From Acorus gramineus (Eukaryota > Streptophyta > Magnoliopsida > Acorales > Acoraceae), in the NCBI GenBank assembly GCA_030737835.1, contig CM060854.1, positions 10,006,690 to 10,070,689 of the forward strand: DNA of 64,000 nt, read 5' to 3'. Both the position numbers and the translations under genes were made by a program. Positions within the stretch are counted from its first letter, which is position 1. Every line of letters starts with the position of its first letter. Below are positions 47,201 through 59,601 of the stretch, piece by piece. Below the pieces are notes generated by a model. It had not been told where the DNA came from, searched no databases, and worked only from the letters and a program-made list of their open reading frames with translations.

Positions 47201-48839
47201 CCTTAGGCAAGTTTTGCAATGTCGATCACATTTTTGTTTGATGAGATGAGTACAAGCATATTCTTCTTCTATTATTTCATGCACACATGCATCCTCATTT
47301 GAGTTCTGTCTATTATATGACTTTACTTAGGTGCTTATCTGATCTGGTTTTACTCTTCTGACAGAATTTGTTGGGTAATGACTTTTCGAAGTTTTAAGTC
47401 CAGCATATTGCATTCTAGGTTGGATATTTATTGGATTTTGGGAATTACTGTTGAATTGATTTACAACAGAATCTGCTTTGGCCTGATGTTGTTTTCTGTG
47501 AAAATTTTAAGCTTCGACTGGTTAGGTATTTCTATTAAATTTAATTTAATTCTATCATAAAAGAATTAATCAGGTAATATAATTTTCCTAAACATAATTG
47601 CCTGTTTTAATATGCAATCTCTGTGAAAGTTGAGTTTATGTAAATATTTTTTTACTTTGATCACCTTAATGTCTCCCACTATATGTTATGCAGTTTAATT
47701 CATAAGTTGTGAGGTTCGATTCTAATGTTTTGCAGTTACATTCATAGATTATTCAGTTTGACAATTAATGGGTCATGTAGTTTGATTTATATGTCGTGTT
47801 GTTCGATTCTTTAGGTTGTGCAGTTTAAATATTTATTCTTTTATTTCTCATTTACCTAAACATTTATTTTTATTTTTTTGAGGAAACTTAGATTATATAA
47901 CTTTAAGAAGAGATTAGAAGTCTGGAATCTGCCTCAATGCAAATAGAGAAGGGGGGAGGAGAGAAAATTAAAAGGGGAGGCAGGAGCACACCAGTGGTAA
48001 AGGATAAATAGGAATATAATTATGAAGGGACAATGATAATCCACTTTTATGTAAAGTATTTCTTTATATTGCAAACATGAGTTATATGAAAATAAATGAG
48101 ACGAGCAGATAGATTGGAAGTTCAAACACACTTTTCCAGAGTTCTGCATTTTCACCATACAAAATCACACCCAATGCATCTACACAAAGGCATATACTCA
48201 AACATTCGCACAATGCGAGTATAGAATTATGCTATGTTCCACATCCATTAAATGTGAATTTGGTAATCCAATGGTGTTGAGACATTAACATATGTTTGTA
48301 TGTGCAGATAAAAATTATGAAGAAGAAGGTGGTGAACTCTAAGAAATCAAGTGGATTAATTAGCACATAATAATGGATATGTAGTTTGATGTTTATGTTG
48401 TGTTGTTCGATTCTTAAGTTGTGTAATTCAATTGATTCTTTTGTTTCTTTTGCACCTAAATATTTATGGGTAAAATGCATTTGGACCCCCTAAAGTTTTT
48501 GAAACCCGCAGAAGCACCCCCCGAAGTTCAAAAACATGCATTTACACCCCCTATCGTTAAATTTTTCATTAAGATGAGACAAAAGTTCTTTAAAATTACT
48601 ATTTTAACCCTTTAATTAATTTTGTAAATACCCAAAAAAGAGCCAAATTAACTTTGAATATGATTTATAAATATTAATTACTACAATAATTAAATCTTCA
48701 ATTACATTTGGATCAATTTATTATGAGAAATAACTCACACAATAGTTAATTAAAAGGTGAAAATACGATAATGATTTAATTAAAATTGATAAAATCATAC
48801 TTTTGTAAATGAGAAATATTTTAGCAGAGATGTACATGT

Positions 48840-49165
48840 GAATCAAACTGTACAACTTATTAATTGAACTACACAATTTATAAATCGAACTATACAATCT
48901 ACAATTGAACTACACAACCCTTCAAATCAAGCTCTCATATTTTAACCAAATTGTACATGTAAACCAAATTGCACAACTTATTAGTCGATTTACACAACTT
49001 ATAAATCAAGCTATACAACCTACTATTGAAAAATACAATAAATGAATTGAAATGCATAACATAACAATTGAGTAGCAAAATATAAGAATTGAACTGCACA
49101 ACCTTTCCATTAAACCACTCATAATATATATCAAACTACAAACCGAACTATACAACATATATCAA
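48840..49165. repeat. Degenerate 21-bp tandem array
   Basis: About 15 units approximate GAACTACACAACTTATAAATC. The reverse complement of this unit forms shorter arrays at 47689-47827 and 48380-48435, so the region has an inverted layout. Confidence 0.65.
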
Positions 49166-49356
49166 TTTTTATTTATAACCTATAAAAAAAATTCATAGAT
49201 TCAAATTGTATGTCTTAAAAAAATAATTTAGAATACATGATCAAACAGCATTCTTTGTCCACAAAATAAATATAATATTCTTATCATATTGAGACGAAGA
49301 GGTGAAAAAAAAAAGACTCACTATAAGGTTAATAATATGATTTTGCAATGGGTGTT

Positions 49357-50300
49357 TGTTATACCTGTGTCATTTGGAGCATTTTTTTTTTCGATCAGAG
49401 TCGCTAAAATTTTAGCTTTTAGTTACCTGCGCGAGTTGGAGTACTTTGATTGAAAATCTAATTGCATATTATGAGTCCTGGTACCGTTCTGTACTACGCA
49501 TAAAAATTTCATCGAATTCCGATAACGTTCTGAAAAATATGCAGTTCCAAACCGTATCCGGGTTTTGAGAGTTCCTGGTTTGGTTGGTCGAATAGTGTTA
49601 GATATTTTGGTGAATATGGTGACCTTTGGTAACCTCACCCCCCCTTGCGTAAGGGTTAAGCAACCCCTTTGGATAATTTGAGTGTTAGATGGTGAGAATA
49701 GGCTTAAGTTCACCCCCCTTTTCTTTCCTTCTCATCACCCCCCCCCCCAAGTGAGAAATTGGGGCTCACTCTCTCTTCCTCTCACACTCATCTCTCTCTC
49801 TCCCTCACTGTTTTTGTGTGTATGTGTTGTTGAAGAAGAAGAAGCACAAGAGAGAGCACAAAAGGTGTGTGTGTGTTGTTGTTGTTGATTCTTTCTCTTT
49901 CTCTTCTCTCTAACTCCGTCTCATGCCCCCTTATCCCCTGTTTTCAGCCAAGAAGGGCTGGTGGATAGGCTGAGGAGGTGGTGGTAGTGGTGGTGGTGGT
50001 TGAGGTGGCCATGGGTGCGTTGAGAACCCCGCACCTCCCCCTTTCCCTTCCCCTCCATTGGTAAGCCTTTCCCCCTTCTTTTCCTTGGTTTTCTTGTATG
50101 ATGGGTTGTTAGGGGAGTCTTGCATGCTAGGTGTATAGGTTTGGGTGTGAGGGAGGGGCTGGTGAGTGGTTTAGGGGTGTCAACGCGTAGGTGCGCGCAT
50201 GGGGTTCTGCTACGGCGCCCGCGCGGGAGCGAGTGTAGGCGGGCGCAGGCAGGGACGCAGTGTGCATGGGGTAGCACGTCTGGGCACGCCAGAGCGTGCG
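49357..50300 (+). mobile_element. Gypsy LTR head, copy 1 (truncated)
   Basis: It starts TGTTATACCTGTGTCATTTGG and matches the first part of the Tekay-like LTRs (CGCTAAAATTTTAGCTTTTAG, CATCGAATTCCG, GTATCCGGGTTTTG). It reaches the GC-rich part (50175-50300) and is then cut by the next LTR head at 50301. No 3' part was found. Confidence 0.65.
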
Positions 50301-50671
50301 TGTTATGCCTCTGTCATTTGGAGCCATTTCGGTTAAGCCTTGGTCACATCTGGGTCATTCAGGGCCTTTTTCTTTTTTCGCTCGGAGTCGCTAAAATTTT
50401 GGCTTTTAGCTACCTGCGGGAGTTGAAGTACTCTGATTGAAAATCCAACTGCATATTATGGGTTCTGGTACCATTTAGTACTACCCATAAAAATTTTATC
50501 GAATTCCGGTAAAGTTTTGAAAAATATGCAGTTCCGAATCGCATCCGGGTTTGGCCGTTACTGGGTTTCGGTGGGTGAGATATTTTCGATTGTGTGGTGC
50601 TTCTCCGCACGCTTCCCAATAAAGCAAAAATGTGTGGTTGAGTGATGGTGAACCTAACCCTAACCTCACCA
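50301..50671 (+). mobile_element. Gypsy LTR head, copy 2 (truncated)
   Basis: TGTTATGCCTCTGTCATTTGG opens it. It matches copies 1 and 3 for 371 bases and is cut by copy 3 inside AACCTAACCCTAACCTCACCA. Confidence 0.65.
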
Positions 50672-51616
50672 TGTTATGCTTGTGTCATTTGGAGCTACTT
50701 CGGTTAAGCCTTTGTCACATCTGGGTCATTCACGGCCTTTTCTTTTTTTCGATCGGAATCGCTAAAATTTTAGCTTTTAGCCACCTGCGGGAGTTAGAGC
50801 ACTCTGATTGGAAATCTAACTGCATATTATGGGTCCTGGTACCATTTAGTACTACCCATAAAAATTTCATCGAATTCCGGTAACGTTTTAAAAAATATGC
50901 AGTTTCGAATCACATCCGGGTTTGGCCGTTACTGGGTTTCGGTGGGTGAGATATTTTTGAGTGTGTGGTGCTTCTCTGCACGCTTCCCAATAAGGCAAAA
51001 ATGAGTGGTTGAGTGAGGGTGAGCCTAACCCTAACCTCACCACCCCCTTATGGTCACCCCAAAACACTATTTGGGCATGGAAATGACCATTTTGCCCTCT
51101 CTCTCTCTCCCCCTCTCTCCCAACTCGTGGATCTCAGCTTCTCTCCCTCTCTTGGTCTCTTTTTTTTCCTCTTTGTGTGTGGAGAAGGAGGACGAAGAAT
51201 CAATTGAAGGTGAAGGTGAAGAAGGAAGCAAGAGGTGAGTTTTGTGTATGTGTTGTTGTTGTTGTGGTTTCTCCTCTCTCAAGCCCCCTCTCATGTCTTC
51301 CCCCCCCCTGATTTGCAGCCAAAGAAGGCTGAGGAGGGCTGAGGAGGTGGTGGTAGTGGTGGTGGTGGTTGAGGTGGTTACGGGTGCATCGAGGGCCCCC
51401 GAATCTCCCCCCTTCATTCCCCCTCCCTAGGTGAGCTCTTCCCCTTCTTTTTTTGGTTTTTTCATAGCTTAGGGGTTGTGGGGAAGTCATGCATGCTAGG
51501 TAGGGTGAGTGAGAAGTGTGGGGGACGGGTTAAAAGGGGTTAAGAATGGCTGGGCGTGCGCAGGGGTCTGTCCGCGCGCGTGCGGGCGCAGGCGCGCGCG
51601 CAGAGGGGCGCTGGCA
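50672..51616 (+). mobile_element. Gypsy LTR head, copy 3 (truncated)
   Basis: It starts TGTTATGCTTGTGTCATTTGG, runs through a CT-rich UTR-like stretch (51080-51300) and into GC-rich DNA, then is cut by the E2 LTR at 51617. Confidence 0.65.
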
Positions 51617-54600
51617 TGTTATACATGTGTCACTTTTAGCCTTTTGGTCACCTTTGGGACATTTCTGGCAGTTTTTCAATTTTTTTCTTTTTTGATCGGA
51701 ACCGCTAAAATTTTAGGCTTTTAGCTATCTGCATGAGCTCGAGAACACCGATTGAAAATCTAACTGCACATTATGAGTCCTGGTGCCATTTCGAGCCACT
51801 CACGAAAATTTCATCGAATTCCGGTAACGTTTTAGAATTTGGCAGTTCTGAATCGTATCCGGGTTTTGACCGAGTTGGAATGTCAAAGGGGGGACTTGAC
51901 CAAGTCAAGAAGACTTGGACCAAGTCAAATTTGACCATTGACTTGGTCAAATAGTTTTGTTTTTTTGTGTGGTTGGGTTGACTCAAAGTCAATCCCCACC
52001 AACCCAAATTGTTCATTAAGTGTGTGTGAGTGTGTGTGTGTGTGTGTGTTACTATACCTAGGCGTCCCCCTTCTTCCCCATCTCCATCTCCCTCTCACTC
52101 CATCACTCCCTCTTCTTGTTGTTCCAAATAGAAGTAGTAGAAGAAGAAGAAGAAGAAAACCCTAGAAAGGAGAAAGAAAGGTAAGAGTGTGATCTACCTT
52201 TGTATGGTGTTTGATTTGTTTTCCCTTTTCTCTATCTCCCTCTCATGGATTCCCCCACCCCTGTTTTCAGCCATTTTTAGGGCTTGAGAGTGGCTGAGGA
52301 GGTGGTGGTGTTGGTGGTGGCGGAAGAGGTGGTTTGGTGCGCAAAGGGCACCCGAGTTCCCCCCCCCCCCTTGTTCTTCCTCTCCTTGGGTAAGTCCTCC
52401 TCCTCCCTTAGCCTTGTTTAGATGATTGTTAGGGTTTATAAGTGGTCAAGCATGCCTTGCATGGGTGGTAGATGGTGTGGGAGAGCTGAGGAGGGGGTGG
52501 GAGGGGTTCGGGCGCGCGCGCGTCTGCGCCGCAGTCGGGCGCTAGCGCGCGCAGACGGGCGCACTGGCGGGCGCGCGAGCGTACGCGCAGATGCGCGAGC
52601 GTGCGCGCGGGTAGTGGCGGGCTGGACGCGCGGTGCGAGCGGGCAGGCATGCGGGCAGTGCGCCAGGGGTGCTGGGGCGCATGCGTGCGTGCGTGTGCAG
52701 GGGGCCATGCGTGTGGCTGCCCGAGGGTTTGGGTGGGTGTCGGGGCACTCGGACTCGCGTGCGTACGTGCGTGCTCGCATGCGTGCGAGTCCGTATGCAT
52801 GCTTGTCCGAGTATTTGGGTATTTCTAGTAAATTTCATGTGTATTGTGTAGTTTACTCACCATATTGAATGCCCATGTCTTGCAGATCTTGGCGAACGGT
52901 CACGCAATGACCCGGGTTTCGGTGAGTGGGTCAATCCAACCAGTAGGGAGGCGTTCGATGCACGTAGGCGTGCATCGCCCTCCCCTAGGGCACCATAATT
53001 GTATATTAGCTTGTGCTAAATGAAAAACTATGTAATGCATGTTTTAATATGATGTAACCATGCCATATTAGACATTGTATGCTAGGGATATACATCCATA
53101 TATCATGCATAGAGGCCATACATGCCTAGACACCATGTTCCATGCTTGGAAAGCCTTGGCCTACGCATGTTTCCCATTTAGTTTAATATTATTTAAATCA
53201 AAATGAGAATATATTGTTATAAGCATGCCTTAGAGAATATTATAACCTTGTTGTTATAATATATGTTTCCCCGCATCTTAGTTATGCGCCCTGGAGGAAT
53301 TCATGAGAATTCATGACATTAGAAATGTTAGGAATCGTTGTCGACGGATCCAAGAGGATCGTATCCGTGTGGGTAGGCTGTTTTCTCCCCTTCGTTGGAT
53401 CCGAGTAGGGAGTCCCCGGCGTTGGAAAGCTGTCCTGATAGAGGGCTCCCATCTGTAGGTACCTCCGATGCGTCGGAGGGTGCTGATCGTGGGAGTATAC
53501 CAGGTAGAGGCTACGGAGTGTGGGAGAGGCTACCGGTGGACCAGGGGTGGAGAGCAGTCTAGTCTGTCCCAAAAGGCCCATGTCACCCCTTAAAGGGTGA
53601 GGGTGAGGGTGGGGTGGGTCGGCGATGTTACGACCCACTAGCTTGTGTAGTTACTCCCGTTTAGGGATTTTAATTATTTTAAGGTTAATATGAGTTGTGT
53701 TGCATAGATTTTGCCATTCACTGTGTTATATATGTGTCACTTTTTAGCTTTCTGGTAACGATTGGAACATTCTGGCAGTTTTTCAGCTTTTTCATTTTTC
53801 GATCGGAACCGCTAAAATTTTAGACTGTTAGCTATCATCCTGAGCTTGAGGGCTCCGATTGAAAATCTAACTGCATATTATGTGTCCTGGTGCCATTCCA
53901 AGCCACTCATGAAAATTTCATCGAATTCCGGTAACGTTTCTGAATTTCACAGTTTCAAAACGTATCCGGGTTTTGACTGAGCGAGAAGTCATTGGGAGAC
54001 TTGACTTGGTCAAGGTGGGCCCATGACTTGGTCAAATTGATTTGGATTTTTGTGTGGTTGGGTTGACTAGGGTCAAACCATACTTAAACCTAATCTAATC
54101 TAGCCTAAACCTAATTAATTAGCCCTAGGTTAAGTGGTGTGAGTGTGTGTGGTGTGGGTATGAGTATAAACAAATCCCACGACTACAACAGCCCCACTAT
54201 TCATCATCTTCTCCAAAAATTCCTCTCTCTCTCCCTCTCTTTATCCCCCCTTTTGACCTAGTTCTAGTGGTGGAAATCAAAAACCCTAAGAAGAGAAAGG
54301 ATAGGTAAGAACCCGATCTACCTTCCGGTGGTCTCGGATTCGAATTCCCACATGTGTGACCCCTTCTCATGGTCTCTTTTCTCCTCTGATTTCAGCCCTC
54401 TTAGGCTGAGTTGAAGGCTTGGTGGTGGTGGCCTTGGAGGTGGTGTTTCGGTGCGCGAAGAGCACCCGTTCTTCCTCCCCTTCTCTTCCTCTCCTAGGGT
54501 AAGCTTTCTTTCCTTCCATTTCTTGTTTAGATGTATGTTAGGAAGTGTTTTTGGGGTATGCATGGCTGTTGGTGGCTGTTGGTGGCCATTGGTGGCCGTC

Positions 54601-57098
54601 GGGGAGGTGGTAGGGTTGGCTCGGGTAGGCTGGCAGCACGGGTAGGCAGGGCAGGCAGGCTGGCAGGCGCAGGGCAGGGCACGCGCTCGTGCGCGCGGGT
54701 GCTGCGTAGGGGGTGCAGTACGTGGGTGATGTGCGGGTGCTGCGCGCTGGGCACCGTGCGAGGACGTGCGTGCGGAGCGCTGCGCAGAGGCGCAGTGCGT
54801 GCTGTGCGCGCGGGGCCGCGTGCGGGTGCTGCACGCAGGGCGCCGTGCGGGGGCGTGCGCGCGGAGCGCTGCGCAGAGGCGCAGTGCGTGCTGTGCGCGC
54901 GCGGTGAGGCGAGCTGGTGGTGCGCGCGGGGTGCTGCGCTGGGGCGCAGGGCGTGCGGGTGTGCGCGCGAGTTGCTGCGCTGGGGCGCAGTGAGCGCGCG
55001 GTGCACCCGGGGGGCTCGGCGGCGTGTCCGGGCATGCGGGCAGGGGCTCGGCAGTGCGTCTGGGCGCGCGGGCTGGGGCGCGGCTGTGCGCCTGGGTCGG
55101 GTGGCCGTGCGTACGGCTGCCCGGGGGTTCGGGAGTGAGTCGGGGTGCTCGGACTCGCGTGCGTACGGGCCGTATGTACGTTTGTCCGAGTGTTGGGTAT
55201 TTTTAGCGTATTTTGTATGTATTGTGTATTTTACTCACCGAGTTGATTACCCTGTCTTGCAGATCTTGACGGACGGTCACGCGACGACCCGGGTATTGGT
55301 GAGTGGGACAATCCAACCCAGTAGGGAGGCGCTATATGCACTTGGGCGTATACCGTCCTCCCCTGGGGCACCATAGTTTAATATTAACTTGTAATCCATG
55401 CAAGCATGATTAATATGTAGTATGCATGCCACCCTAGACCTTGTATGTTAGGGACTTGCACCCTTAGGATATGTGTAAGAGCCATGCATCCTGTCACCAT
55501 GTTTTCATGCTAGGAAAGCCTCGACCTATGCATGTTCCCATTTAGTTTAATTTATTTAAATCAAATGCGAGCATATGACTATTAGCATGCCTTAGGGAAT
55601 ATTATAAGGGGCCTTGCGAGGTCAACATTGAGAACCGGGCTAGGGTACTCCGTGTTCCTTGTTTGGTTGTCAGGATGTCCTATATCGGGACCTCATGGTG
55701 CCCTCCTAAGGTTTCTGTTCCCAATAATATTATAACCTCGTTATTATTATATATGTTCCCCGCATCTTGGTTATGCGCCCTGGAGGAATTCTGAAGAATT
55801 CATGACATTAGAGTTGTTGAGATGCGTTGTCGACGGATCCGAGTGGATCGTATGCGTATGGATAGGCTGTTTCTGTTCCCTTCGTTGGATCCGTATAGAG
55901 ACTGCCCCAGCGTTAGAAAGGCCGTCCCGTCAGAGGGCTCCCATCAGTAGGTACCTCCTGATTTGGATTCGGACTGTGCTGAAGTGTGGGAGTAGGCCAA
56001 GCGGCCTACGGAGTGGAGGAGAGACTATCGGTGGACCAAGGGTGATTAACAGCCTAGTCAGTCCCAATATCCTATGTCACCTATTGAGGGGTGAGGGTGA
56101 GGGTGTGGTGGGTCGGCGATGTAGCGACCCACTGGATTGTGTAGTTCCTGCCACTTTGAGGCTTTGAATAATAAATTGTGGTTAATATGAATTGTGATGC
56201 ATGGGTTGTGCTATTCACTGAGCGTGTGGCTCACCCCTCGCATATATATTTTTCTACAGTTATCACTGAGTCAGACCTGAAGGAGGAGCTCCCCGTGGCA
56301 CTTCATCAGTAGCGGAGCAGCGCCACGTCCCGCGAGTGTTAGAGGCCATCAGCATCCCTTTTTGATTGTATGTATATATTTCCGTGCTTGGGCACCCGTT
56401 TGTATTGTATTTGGATGTGTTTGTGTATATTGGCTCTCACAGGACAGTTGATTATGTATCGAGTCTGTATTATGTTTTTGATTTACAGACTCAGTCTTTT
56501 AGCTTCCGCTATTTGTGTATATATCATGTCAGCCCTGCTTTTGTCTGTGTTGTCATTTTGGTGTTGTTTAGAGTATGTTATTGACCTCCTGTATAGACTG
56601 CTGATATCATGTATACACTTGCCGCGTCCCGGGGACGGCCGCCCTCGGGCGTGACACACTGAGAGTGTGGCTCACCCCTCGCATATTCTTTTCCTCCAGT
56701 TGTATCTGAGTTGGATCTGAAGGAGGAGCTCCCCAAGGCATCACAGCAGTAGCGGAGCAGCGTCACGTTTTGGGTTCTGCGAGTGAGAGGCCATCAGCAT
56801 CCCCTTCTTGCTTGTATGTATTGTTATCCGTGCTTGGGCACACACTTGTATTGGATGTCTTTGTTTATATTGGCTCTCACAGGACAGTTGATTATGTATT
56901 CGGGTCTGTAATATGTCTTTGAATTACAGGCTCAGTCGTTAAGCTTCTGCTATATGTATATATATATTATGTCAGCTACATTATTGATTGTGTTGTCATT
57001 TTCGATGTTGTTTAGAGTATTTTATTGATCTCCTGTATAGACTGCTGATATTATATATATTTACCACGTATCGGGGACGGCCGCCCTGGGGCGTGTCA
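51617..57098 (+). mobile_element. 5' LTR of Tekay-type element E2, split by a solo LTR
   Basis: The LTR starts TGTTATACATGTGTCAC and ends GGGGCGTGTCA, with a primer site next to it. Without the solo LTR at 53724-56656 and its duplication it is about 2.5 kb. It has the GC-rich tract (52510-52800), the single hairpin (53614-53638), and a TGAGA-GTGTG-GCTCA hairpin with one changed base after the insertion (56660-56674). Confidence 0.85.
53724..56656 (+). mobile_element. Solo LTR S1 inside the E2 5' LTR
   Basis: It is a complete LTR, TGTTATATATGTGTCAC to CGGGCGTGACA, 2933 bp. The 5-bp target duplication is perfect: CACTG at 53719-53723 and 56657-56661. The host LTR continues on both sides. A solo LTR arises when an inserted element recombines between its two LTRs. 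It has one hairpin (56108-56132) and the TGAGC hairpin (56219-56233). Confidence 0.92.
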
Positions 57099-57102
57099 AA
57101 GT

Positions 57103-57114
57103 TGGTATCAGAGC
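57103..57114 (+). other. Primer-binding site of E2
   Basis: TGGTATCAGAGC, initiator Met tRNA type, four bases after the LTR end. Confidence 0.9.
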
Positions 57115-57210
57115 ATAGTCCTGTCAGAGCCAATTGTTTTCTTAGAGATGAGTCCTAGGATTTCTATATGAGTATTCTGATCCTACTGTCTGTTTTCTTA
57201 GGTTGCTGAT

Positions 57211-59601
57211 ATGCCTCCTCACAGAGGAATGCGTGGACGTGGTCCCCCTCGGCCCTTGGAGGTTTTTGAACCTACCAGAGGCGAGGAGTCTACTGGAGGG
57301 TCTCGGCTATGGGGCCAGGACCGGCGCAGGAGCCTCCTGCATGGGAGCGTGCTTACGCTCGTATCGCAAATCTGTTGGAGACTCAGACTAGGGCACTGGA
57401 GGCCCAGACTAGGGCATTGGCTGATCAGGCGTGAGAGATACAGGAGCTGCGGGCGGCCCGCGAGGCAGTTCAACAGGTCCTTTTGGTGGCAGATCCACCG
57501 GTGGTGCCCGAGGTACCCCCTGTCCCAGAGGAGATTCTGGTAGTGGGAGTTCAGGATCCCCTGGAGAGGGAGGTGGAGCTAGAGGCTGTGGCACGAGTGC
57601 ATCAGAGCGGCCTCACTGCCTTTCTGAAGCTCCACCCTCCCGAGTTCCATGGCCAGACGGCGGACCCTCTTGCCCCTGAGCGTTGGTTGATGGAGGTAGA
57701 CAAGATCTTCTCGACCATGCACTGCACCGACCGCCAGCGTGTCTCACTGGCCACCTTCATGTTGAAGGGTAGCGCCGCCGACTGGTGGGCTACCCGATCG
57801 GTGGACATCCCCGAGGGAGTGGAGCGACTTCTATGGGCTGGATTCCGGAGATACTTTCTGGAGGAGTACTTCCCATTTTCAACACGCCAGATCGTGATGA
57901 GAGAGTTCGAGCAGCTGACGCAGGGCTCCATGTCAGTCGCTGATTACTCCACACGTTTCACGAGGCTTTCCCTGTTCGCCCCCGCCTTGGTGATGGATGA
58001 GGAGACGCGATGCCGTCGTTTCGAGATGGGTCTCATTAGCACCATCCGGGTGCATGTCACCTCACAGGTGTTCACGAGGTACTCAGACTTGGTGTCTCGT
58101 GCGAGGAAAGTCGAGCGAGACCTTGGGGTCCCTTTGGGGGTTCCAACCCCTTCTGCAGACCAGAGGCCCCCCAGGAGCCAGAACCAGGGACATCGCAAGA
58201 AGAAGCGGCCCTGATTTGATCAGTCAGCGGCCGCCGCTACTCCAGTCGATGTGGTGCCAGCGCGAGGTCCAGCACCCATTGCGGCAGTACCAGTCCAGGC
58301 CAGGCGACCGGAGACGCGGCGCTGTTACCATTGCCAGCGCATCGGGCATATTTTATATAATTGCCCTGATGCTGGCCGACCCCATGTGCCTCACCAGCAG
58401 CAGCAGCAGCCACAGGGTGGCCGAGTTGACCAGAGGAGGCAGCCAGTGCAGCCTGCGAGGCGTGCCCCTGCTCCTCAGCCGCAGCTTGTTCAGGGTCAAG
58501 TTGCAGCACTTTCAGCCGAGGAGGTGCAGGCTTCGGGTAGCGTGGTCCGAGGTATGGTTTTGATCTCCCAGTTCCCTGCATATGTGCTATTTGATTCCTG
58601 AGCCACGCACTCGTTCGTGTCTCCCGTTTTCGCGAGACAGATGGGCGTGGTGTCCGCCCCTCTTGATGTTATGCTAGAGATATCATTGCCCGTCGGAGAC
58701 CGTATTCTCCTCCGTTCTGTTTACCGGGGGTGTACTGTGGCGATTGCAGAGCATGAGTTTCCAGTAGAGTTGGTAGAGCTCGTCATGACGGACTTCGATG
58801 CCATCCTGGGAATGGATTGGCTCTCAGCTAGTCGCGCCAGTATCGACTGTTTTGCGAAGTCGGTGTCTTTCCACCTTCCGGGTTAGAGATCTTTCCAGTT
58901 CGTGGGCGATCGGGACATAGCCCCTTTGGGGTTCGTGTCATCCATCCAGGCGTGGAGACTCCTTCAGGGAGGATGTGAGGGCTTTCTGGCGTATATTGCT
59001 GAGGAGGATGCACCACTGCGGGCAGATATCAGTCAGACTCTGGTCGTGGCGGAATATCCGGAGGTTTTCCCCGATGATCTAATGGGATTACTGCCGGATC
59101 GCGTGATCGAGTTTGACATTAATCTAATTCCGGGGACCGAGCCGATTTTGAGAGCTCTGTACCGGATGGCCCCAGCAGAGCTGAAGGTGCTCAAGGAGCA
59201 GTTGGAGGAGTTGCTCGAGAAGGGCTTCGAACGTCCGAGTGTTTCTCCGTGGGGAGCCCCTGTTTTGTTCGTTCGGAAGAAGGACGGTTCGCTGCGCCTT
59301 TGTATTGATTACAGGCAGCTGAACAAGTGGACCGTGAAGAACAAGCACCCCTTGCCACGGATTGACGATCTGTTTGACGAGCTCCAGGGAGCGCGTGTCT
59401 TTTCTAAGATCGATCTCCGTTCGGGCTACTATCAGCTGAAGATCCGGGAGTCAGATATTCTGAAGACGGCCTTTCGTACCCGTTATGGGCACTACGAGTT
59501 TCGAGTACTACCGTTTGGGTTGACGAATGCGTCGGCAGCCTTCATGGATCTGATGAACCGGGTGTTTTGGCCCTTCCTCGACTCCTTCGTAGTAGTCTTC
59601 A
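57211..59601 (+). pseudogene. E2 gag, protease and N-terminal RT, with stops and a frameshift
   Basis: The start MPPHRGMRGRGPPR is at 57211. One base is lost near 57300. In-frame stops lie at 57432 (TGA), 58212 (TGA), 58599 (TGA, in the catalytic DSG of the protease, Gly to stop) and 58884 (TAG); at least three fit CGR or GGA to TGA/TAG changes. Gag core (57770-57980), zinc knuckle CYHC...GHILYNC (58323-58366) and RT blocks [11 protein letters not shown] and [12 protein letters not shown] (59290-59390) are recognisable. The RT is cut at its catalytic FIDD by solo LTR S2. It is colinear with E1 and clearly older. Confidence 0.9.

Larger units (their letters stand above)
46185..49356. other. 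AT-rich DNA with tandem arrays, no recognised gene
   Basis: No exon could be assigned. It contains a three-copy ~112-128-bp tandem repeat (46860-47200), 21-bp arrays in opposite directions (47689-47827, 48380-48435 versus 48840-49165), and at 48470-48560 a GGGTAAAATGCATTTGGACCC start that resembles the end of a plant Mutator-like MITE; its other end was not found. Confidence 0.5.

Noticed and set aside
50650..51045. CCTAACCCTAACC runs resembling telomere repeats
   Set aside because: Only two or three units, within LTR text repeated in neighbouring copies; not an interstitial telomere.
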